Positions 36,990-42,284 of a DNA stretch of 42,284 nucleotides are shown one piece after another. Source of the stretch: Corallococcus sicarius (GTDB lineage: Bacteria; Myxococcota; Myxococcia; Myxococcales; Myxococcaceae); contig NZ_RAWG01000051.1 in NCBI RefSeq assembly GCF_003611735.1, positions 1 through 42,284 on the forward strand. The letters run 5' to 3'. The translations under genes and the position numbers were made by a program. The notes under the pieces are model-generated. The model did no database searches, was not told the DNA's origin, and saw only the letters and a program-made list of their open reading frames with translations. How positions within the stretch are numbered: the first letter of the stretch is position 1; each line of letters starts with the position of its first letter.

Positions 36990-39093
36990 GGGCCACGCTC
37001 CTGCGCGCGCCGAGGAACCCGGACGGATCCAACGCGCTCACGAGGGCTGTCTGCTGTTGCGGCGTATAGGCATCCACGCTGATTGAGCAGTAATCGCTGG
37101 CATCCAGGCAGATGACACCCGCGTCGTTCCACACGGTGAAGTCGTAATAGAGCAGCTCCCCCGCTTCCCGGTTGAGCACCGCTCGGCACCAGAGCCGTTC
37201 GCCCGGCTTCGGGTCGCATCCCAGGGACAGGCGACCGACACCCCGGGGGACCGGGGCCCGCAGGTTGTGGAGGATCCCCAGGGTGCCAACCAATTGAAAA
37301 CACCCATCCAGGAAGAACGGATCCATCCAGAACCGTGCCTGGGGAATGGAGGCGAAGGACCCGGTGGGCTCCGGCATTCGCAGACATCCCACGGCCTCCC
37401 GGGGGCTCAGGTAGCTGACCCAGTCCACCCGGTGGAAGGCCTCCCCGACGTGGAAGTACGCGTCCTGGACGTAGGAGCGGCTGAAGGGCAACTCGCCGTC
37501 GGGGCCCCGCGTGTCTCCCCATCCCGGCGCCACGCTCCGCTCGGAGCGCGAGCCCAGGCGGACGGACGCCCGGTAGTGCAACACCTCCGGACGCAACACG
37601 GGGCCTCGGGGGTGATGGAGGTCCGCGTACGCGGAGACCTCCCACAGGTCGCCCTTCGGCACGCAGCGCACCTGGGCCCGGGTCGGCCGGTCCGGCCGCA
37701 CGCGGATGAACTTCTCCAGCGAGACCTCGCGCAGCTCGGCCACCTCCCCGCCGCCCTCCAGCGCCGCCACCTCCGCGAGCCACTCGATGGCCGCGGCGCC
37801 GGGGAGCACGGGGGTGCCGTTCACCAGGTGCTCCCGCAGATAGACATCCTCCTCGAGGAGGAACGTCCGCTCCCGGCCGCCCTCTGGCCGCGCCGTTCCC
37901 AGCATGGGGAACTGGCCGCGAGGCGGAAGCGGAGCCTGGGAGGCGCGCCCCACCTCCGGGATCCGATCCTGGAACAACGGCCCCAGGGCCAGCCTGCGCC
38001 TGCGCTCCAGGGCGGCCGGCACCCCGCCCGCCGCGAAGTCCAGCGTCAGCGTCGCGGGCTCGTAGGCCATGCTGAGCACGTTGTCCGCGCGGCAGATGGT
38101 CTTCATGGAGGGGGGCGCCCCGGCGCCAGGCTCACCGCAGTCCCGCAGGAACTCCACCGCGGCATCCAGGCCGATGCAGCCCCGCCGCTCCCCGACGAGC
38201 TGCTCCAACCGGCGATAGCGCAGGAGCGAGTCGTCCTGCATCTCCTGGAGCATCTCCAGCGCGACCGCCTCATGCCCCTTCGCCTGCTTGTACGCGACCG
38301 TGAGGTGGTTGGTGGAGACGACGAAGTCCCTGCCCGGCCCCGTGGCGTATTGGCCGGAGTGGGGACCGACCTGCTCCCAGACCCGCGCCGTCCCAGCGCG
38401 GTGGGCCAGCATCAGGTTCCAGCTTCCACCGCGTTCAAGTCCGTCGAGGAGGTCGCTTGCGTCCTCCAGCGTCCGCGCGCGGGAGAGCAGCTCGCGGTTC
38501 TGGAAGGTGAGCGGGTGGAACAACCGCCGGTCCATGGGGGCCACCGGGACGTTGATGCCCAGGCTCAACCCCTCCGCGTTCATTCCGGCGCAGACGCCCA
38601 GCGCCCCGGGCCAGAAGGTGATCGAGACATAGGGGATGCGTCCCGTCACCCGGTAGACGATGCAACACGGCTGCATGAGGTTCGTCAGGGACGGGTACGG
38701 GATGTCCAGGTTGTGCCCATGGATGACCTGTCCCTGCGCGGTCGCCCGTCCCACGGCGGCGAACTGCGAGCAGCCGATGGGCGCACCCGACACCATGTCC
38801 AGGAGGAGCGCATGGTAGAGGAGCGCCTGCCGGGCAAGGCCGGTGGCGTCGGCGATGCCCCGGAGCTCCTCGTGGACGTCGGGTGGCAACAGGGCGCTCC
38901 AGCCCGCCATGCGCTGCCGCACGTCCTCGTCCTTCAGCCCCACCTTCGTCAACAGGGGCTGGATGGCGGGAGCGCCCAGCGCCACGGCCCGTGCAAGCTC
39001 CTGTCGCATGAGGGAGCCATACTGCCGGCCCACCTCATACGGACTGCCTGACAGGACCAGCAGTGGCAGCGACGCGGGTGACTCAGATGGCAT
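36982..39093 (-). CDS. C45-type Ntn acyltransferase/hydrolase fused to PKS dehydratase
   Basis: 703 residues from the ATG at 39093, which overlaps the preceding gene's stop by 11 bases. Residues 1 to about 350 match the peptidase C45 / acyl-CoA:6-aminopenicillanate acyltransferase family (GSPYEVGRQYGSL, IGCSQFAAVGRAT, HGHNLD, STNHL). Cys108 after Gly is the expected Ntn nucleophile, created in relatives by self-cleavage. Residues about 395-700 are a PKS double hot-dog dehydratase with His near 421 (LREHLVNGTPVLPG) and DGCFQL near 594, both catalytic residues present. C45 enzymes form or hydrolyse amides or thioesters of acyl groups. In this operon the domain could release the chain or attach it to an amine. 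If the Gly-Cys bond self-cleaves, the N-terminal 107 residues would become a separate peptide. Confidence 0.88.
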   Translation of the reverse strand: MPSESPASLPLLVLSGSPYEVGRQYGSLMRQELARAVALGAPAIQPLLTKVGLKDEDVRQRMAGWSALLPPDVHEELRGIADATGLARQALLYHALLLDMVSGAPIGCSQFAAVGRATAQGQVIHGHNLDIPYPSLTNLMQPCCIVYRVTGRIPYVSITFWPGALGVCAGMNAEGLSLGINVPVAPMDRRLFHPLTFQNRELLSRARTLEDASDLLDGLERGGSWNLMLAHRAGTARVWEQVGPHSGQYATGPGRDFVVSTNHLTVAYKQAKGHEAVALEMLQEMQDDSLLRYRRLEQLVGERRGCIGLDAAVEFLRDCGEPGAGAPPSMKTICRADNVLSMAYEPATLTLDFAAGGVPAALERRRRLALGPLFQDRIPEVGRASQAPLPPRGQFPMLGTARPEGGRERTFLLEEDVYLREHLVNGTPVLPGAAAIEWLAEVAALEGGGEVAELREVSLEKFIRVRPDRPTRAQVRCVPKGDLWEVSAYADLHHPRGPVLRPEVLHYRASVRLGSRSERSVAPGWGDTRGPDGELPFSRSYVQDAYFHVGEAFHRVDWVSYLSPREAVGCLRMPEPTGSFASIPQARFWMDPFFLDGCFQLVGTLGILHNLRAPVPRGVGRLSLGCDPKPGERLWCRAVLNREAGELLYYDFTVWNDAGVICLDASDYCSISVDAYTPQQQTALVSALDPSGFLGARRSVAHG

Positions 39094-42000
39094 AGCGGGT
39101 TCCACCGGCCTGGCGGGCGGTCACCGCGAGGGTCTCCTTCTCGTGGCGCGGCCACCCCCGGGAAGCGAAGGTGTTGTCATCCGCGATGACGACCTCCCCT
39201 GCCTGGCCTCCGTGGAGCAGCTCGCCCACGAACCAGTAGGCGCCCTCGGCCAGGTCGATGACGCAGACCCCCGCCTGTCCCAGCCGCTCCAGGTAGTCCT
39301 TGTTGTTCTCCACGATGCCGGCGCCCACCCACACGGGCCAGTCAATCGTCACGCTGCGCACCCCGGGCCGCAGGGCGCCGTACACCAGCCCGGCCTTGGC
39401 CACGAGAGCATTGGCCGCGGAGTAGTCCGTCTGCCCCTGGTTGCCATAGCGGCCACTGCCGGAGCCGAAGTTGATGAAGAATTGGAGGTCGTCCTTCCAG
39501 GTCTCCCGGACCAGCAATTGCCAGAGGTGCGCCTTGGAGGCCAGCGTGCGGACCACCACCTCCGGCGACTTCATGGGCAGGCTCTTGGATTCTTCAATCG
39601 TCGCGCCATGCACGATGCCGTCGATCCGGCCGTACTGCCGGCGGATGCCCGCCAGCAGGCCCCGGACGGCGTCCGGCTCCGTCATGTCACAGACGTGGTA
39701 GTCCAGGCGGATCCCCTGAGCCTTGCAGTCCTCCAGGTTCCGGTGCAGCTCCCGACGGCGCGCGATGTCCGAGTCAAAGGCTCGCATGCCCTGCACCGGC
39801 GTGGACCCGGGGTGCGCGGCCATGTATCGCTTGACGAAGCTCATCCGGTAGCCCGGCAGGTCCGCCTCGGAGACCTTCAACCACTCCTCGCTCCCCGTCG
39901 GGGGCACCGTGCGGCCGGTGATGATGACGCGCGCGCCCGTCACCTGGGCGAGGAGCTTGGCGCAATGATAGACAACCCCGCGCCCGCCTCCCGAGACGAG
40001 CACCACGGAGCCGGGCTTGAGGGACGCCGCGGCCGTGTCGGTCGCGAGCGGCGTCTCGATGTCCCGGAAGACATACCTCCGCCCGTTGCTGTAGCCGGTC
40101 TCGACATCCACGTCGTCGCCGACCAGTTCCGTCCAGAGCTGTTCGACCCAGGCGGACGTGTCCCGGGTGTCCAGGTCCACGACCTTGCACCGCGCGTCCG
40201 GCAGCTCCCGCTTCAGGCACTTGACGAAGCCTCCGGCGGCGCCGGCCAGCGGGACCTGGTGATGGGTCCTGGAGTGGCCGAAGAGGCCGGCTCCCGCGGT
40301 CGCCACCAGATACCAACCGCCTCCGGCCACGGTGCCGATCCGGTCGTACACGGCCAGGGCGCTGTAATAGAGCCCCAACGTGAAGGCATTGACGGTGTCG
40401 GTCCACGCGTCGGGCTCCAGCTCCGCGAGCCCGGGCGTGGGAGCCGTGGTGTGCAGCAGGAGGAGCCCATCCAGCGGCTGGGTCGCCTGGAGCTCACGCA
40501 GCCGCTTGCCGGCGGCCTCAGGATGCTTCCAGTCCAGCGTCACCGCGCCGTGGGACACCGGGCCCGACGGGAGGATGACCACGCGGGCTCCGGCCGACTC
40601 CAGCCGCTGCGCCAGCGCCTTGTACGCACCATGGGCATCGGGGGTGATGCCGAACGTCTTTCCACGCAGCCGGGCGATGTGCTCGCTCCGCGGCTGCGAG
40701 GGGTGCTCCACGGGGTGGACCTCATACCGCTTCGCGGCGAACCGGGCGGGAGGCGTGAGCGGCTTGCCGGGAGCCTCCAGCCTGCCTTGCAGGTGCGTGG
40801 CCAGCCGTCGCAGTGACTCCGCGTCCCCGGTGGCCTCGCAGTGGGCGACGAACCGGCGGACGTCCTCCAGGTCCAGCGCTCCCTGCGGGAGCGGCGATTG
40901 CGCCAGGGGCTCGGGCTTCGCCGGGGTGACGGTGCTGCCCGGCTGGAGCCAGGTGAAGAGGTAGGCGGCCAGCTTGCGCAGGGTGTTGTATTCGCGCACG
41001 CGGAAGCCCTCATCCTTGGGCACTCCGAACGCGGCCCGGGCCAGGGCGAAGGCTTCAATCTGGGTGATGGTGTCGATGCCCAGATCCACTTCGAGGTCGA
41101 AGTCGGGTCCCAGGACCTCGATGTTGTAGCCCGTCTTCTCCTGGAAGGCGCTGGCGAGGAACGTCAGGATCTTCTCGACGTCCACGGCCGCGGAGGGCAC
41201 AGGCGCCGTGGCCGCAGCCGCGGGCACGGGGGCGGCCGGCACGGCCTGCTTCACCAGGTACGCCACCATCTTGCGCAGGGTGTTGTAGTCGCGGAGCCGG
41301 AAGCCCTCGTCCTTCGCCACGCCCAGCGTCGTGCGCGCCAGGGCGAACGCCTCCACCTGTTTCACCGTGTCGATGCCCAGGTCGGCTTCCAGGTCCAGGT
41401 CCAGCTCGAGCATGTCCTGGGGGTAGCCGGTCCGCTCCACCAGGGCGTTCACCAGCAGCTTCGTGACGGCCTCCGCGTCCAGGGACGGCGGGGCGGCGCT
41501 GACGGCGGCGGGCGCGGCGCCGGAGGCCCTGCTGGCCAGGTACCCGGCCATCTTGCGAAGCGTGTTGTGGTAGCGGACGCGGAAGTTCTCGTCCCGCTCG
41601 ACGCCGAGACTCGCGCGCACCACCGCGAACACTTCAATCTGGGTGATGGTGTCGATGCCGAGATCGACCTCCAGGTCCAGGTCGGGCTGGAGCATGTCCA
41701 GCGTGTAGCCCGTCTTCTCCGCCATCGCGGCGCGGAGGATCTCCAGCGTGCGCTCGGCGGAGGCCTCCGGTGGAGCCACCGGCACCGCCACGGCGACGGG
41801 CGCCGCGGCGCTCGGGGCCTTCCGCACCAGGTAGTCCGCGAGCTTGCGGAGCGTGTTGAAGTCCCGCAGGCGGAAGCCCTCGTCCTTCTCCACGTTCAGG
41901 CTGACGCGGACCTGGGCAAAGGCCTCCACCTGCTTGACGGTGTCGATGCCGAGATCCGCCTCCAGATCCAGGTCGGGCTCCAGCATGTCCGCCGGATAGC

Positions 42001-42284
42001 CCGTGCGCTCCACCAGGGCTTCCGTGAGGAGCTTCATCACGTCATCGGGACGGCTCGATCCGACCGGCGCGACCTGAGCGACCGGCGCGACCTGTGGCTT
42101 CGCGGCGTCCAGGCGCGCGAGCGCACGGGTCGTCTCCGTCAGGAGGGTCTCCAGCGGGGGGCGGTCATTGCGCGCCGCGCAGTCATCCACGAAGGCGAGG
42201 ACCTGGGCGAGCGTCACCTCCCGGCGGAGGTTCTTCAGCAGGCCCTGCGAGATGGAGGTGAGGGTCGTGTGTTGTTCGGGAGGG
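39083..42284 (-). CDS. PfaA-like subunit: four Thr-type carrier domains and ketoreductase, 5' partial
   Basis: The frame is open to the right edge (upstream residues read ISQGLLKNLRRE), so the GTG at 42217 is internal and KS/AT domains probably lie outside. Four tandem carrier repeats of about 96 residues follow, with centres near 41940, 41649, 41367 and 41070. All read LGIDT instead of the usual GxDS, so the phosphopantetheine Ser is Thr in every copy. Repeats 1 and 3 share TVKQVEAF, repeats 2 and 4 share TITQIE. Ala/Pro-rich linkers separate them. The rest is a PfaA-style ketoreductase: a structural half, then VLVSGGGRGVVYHCAKLL and NFGSGSGRYGNQGQTDYS with catalytic Tyr, and Asn. It would reduce beta-ketoacyl intermediates with NADPH. 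Multiple tandem carriers raise output in known PUFA synthases; here their loading is in question. Confidence 0.9.
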   Translation of the reverse strand, partial: PPEQHTTLTSISQGLLKNLRREVTLAQVLAFVDDCAARNDRPPLETLLTETTRALARLDAAKPQVAPVAQVAPVGSSRPDDVMKLLTEALVERTGYPADMLEPDLDLEADLGIDTVKQVEAFAQVRVSLNVEKDEGFRLRDFNTLRKLADYLVRKAPSAAAPVAVAVPVAPPEASAERTLEILRAAMAEKTGYTLDMLQPDLDLEVDLGIDTITQIEVFAVVRASLGVERDENFRVRYHNTLRKMAGYLASRASGAAPAAVSAAPPSLDAEAVTKLLVNALVERTGYPQDMLELDLDLEADLGIDTVKQVEAFALARTTLGVAKDEGFRLRDYNTLRKMVAYLVKQAVPAAPVPAAAATAPVPSAAVDVEKILTFLASAFQEKTGYNIEVLGPDFDLEVDLGIDTITQIEAFALARAAFGVPKDEGFRVREYNTLRKLAAYLFTWLQPGSTVTPAKPEPLAQSPLPQGALDLEDVRRFVAHCEATGDAESLRRLATHLQGRLEAPGKPLTPPARFAAKRYEVHPVEHPSQPRSEHIARLRGKTFGITPDAHGAYKALAQRLESAGARVVILPSGPVSHGAVTLDWKHPEAAGKRLRELQATQPLDGLLLLHTTAPTPGLAELEPDAWTDTVNAFTLGLYYSALAVYDRIGTVAGGGWYLVATAGAGLFGHSRTHHQVPLAGAAGGFVKCLKRELPDARCKVVDLDTRDTSAWVEQLWTELVGDDVDVETGYSNGRRYVFRDIETPLATDTAAASLKPGSVVLVSGGGRGVVYHCAKLLAQVTGARVIITGRTVPPTGSEEWLKVSEADLPGYRMSFVKRYMAAHPGSTPVQGMRAFDSDIARRRELHRNLEDCKAQGIRLDYHVCDMTEPDAVRGLLAGIRRQYGRIDGIVHGATIEESKSLPMKSPEVVVRTLASKAHLWQLLVRETWKDDLQFFINFGSGSGRYGNQGQTDYSAANALVAKAGLVYGALRPGVRSVTIDWPVWVGAGIVENNKDYLERLGQAGVCVIDLAEGAYWFVGELLHGGQAGEVVIADDNTFASRGWPRHEKETLAVTARQAGGTRYAI

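Noticed and set aside
1-42284. CRISPR arrays, insertion sequences and phage genes
   Set aside because: I looked for spaced direct repeats, transposase motifs and integrases and saw none.

Overview
The window is high-GC DNA that reads as a fruiting myxobacterium of the Myxococcus/Corallococcus/Pyxidicoccus type. This rests on a Ser/Thr kinase next to a DUF2381 protein, a TIGR02269-type lipoprotein toxin beside an MXAN_0049-family immunity protein, and very large secondary-metabolite enzymes. The genus is an inference; there is no rRNA or other taxonomic marker in view.

Layout. Left edge (3-6041, +): the end of a modular type I polyketide synthase (AT-DH-ER-KR-ACP plus a terminal alpha/beta-hydrolase); its ketosynthase lies outside the window. 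From 6 to 16 kb is a patchwork of single genes: a small DUF1232 membrane protein, a lipoprotein, NhaA, an unknown protein with a possible Cys/His dyad, a tandem ArsA ATPase and a zinc alcohol dehydrogenase. At 13.97-15.1 kb there is a degraded stretch with fragments of a CusA-type pump and possibly DoxX. Inside it lies a TlpA/thioredoxin-like lipoprotein whose first redox-centre codon is TGA, followed at the right distance by a 7-bp hairpin: a selenoprotein candidate or a fresh nonsense mutation. From 15.2 to 22.2 kb come the DUF2381/kinase pair, two small unknowns, and a lipoprotein toxin (AHH nuclease-like C-terminus) with a two-domain immunity protein.

After a CAT-anticodon tRNA and its terminator (22.42-22.54 kb), the rest of the window (22.58-42.28 kb, minus strand) is one tightly coupled operon for a lipid/polyketide synthase of the polyunsaturated-fatty-acid-synthase style. 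In transcription order: carrier repeats plus ketoreductase (N-terminus outside the window); a C45-type Ntn acyltransferase fused to a dehydratase; a degenerate-KS/active-KS protein; a second degenerate-KS/active-KS protein with a dehydratase; a phosphopantetheinyl transferase; a lone dehydratase-fold protein; and a 2003-residue protein made of a duplicated thiamine-diphosphate module, an AMP ligase, a carrier domain and a condensation-like acyltransferase.

The probable logic is that the iterative KS/KR/DH enzymes build a reduced or polyunsaturated acyl chain, the AMP ligase loads a second acid on the Ser-type carrier, and the ThDP and acyltransferase modules join or release the pieces. The product cannot be read from the sequence. 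The most unusual points are the UGA in the TlpA protein, four carrier domains with Thr in place of the phosphopantetheine Ser in an ABAB order, the ThDP module whose catalytic halves sit in different copies, and the C45-dehydratase fusion.
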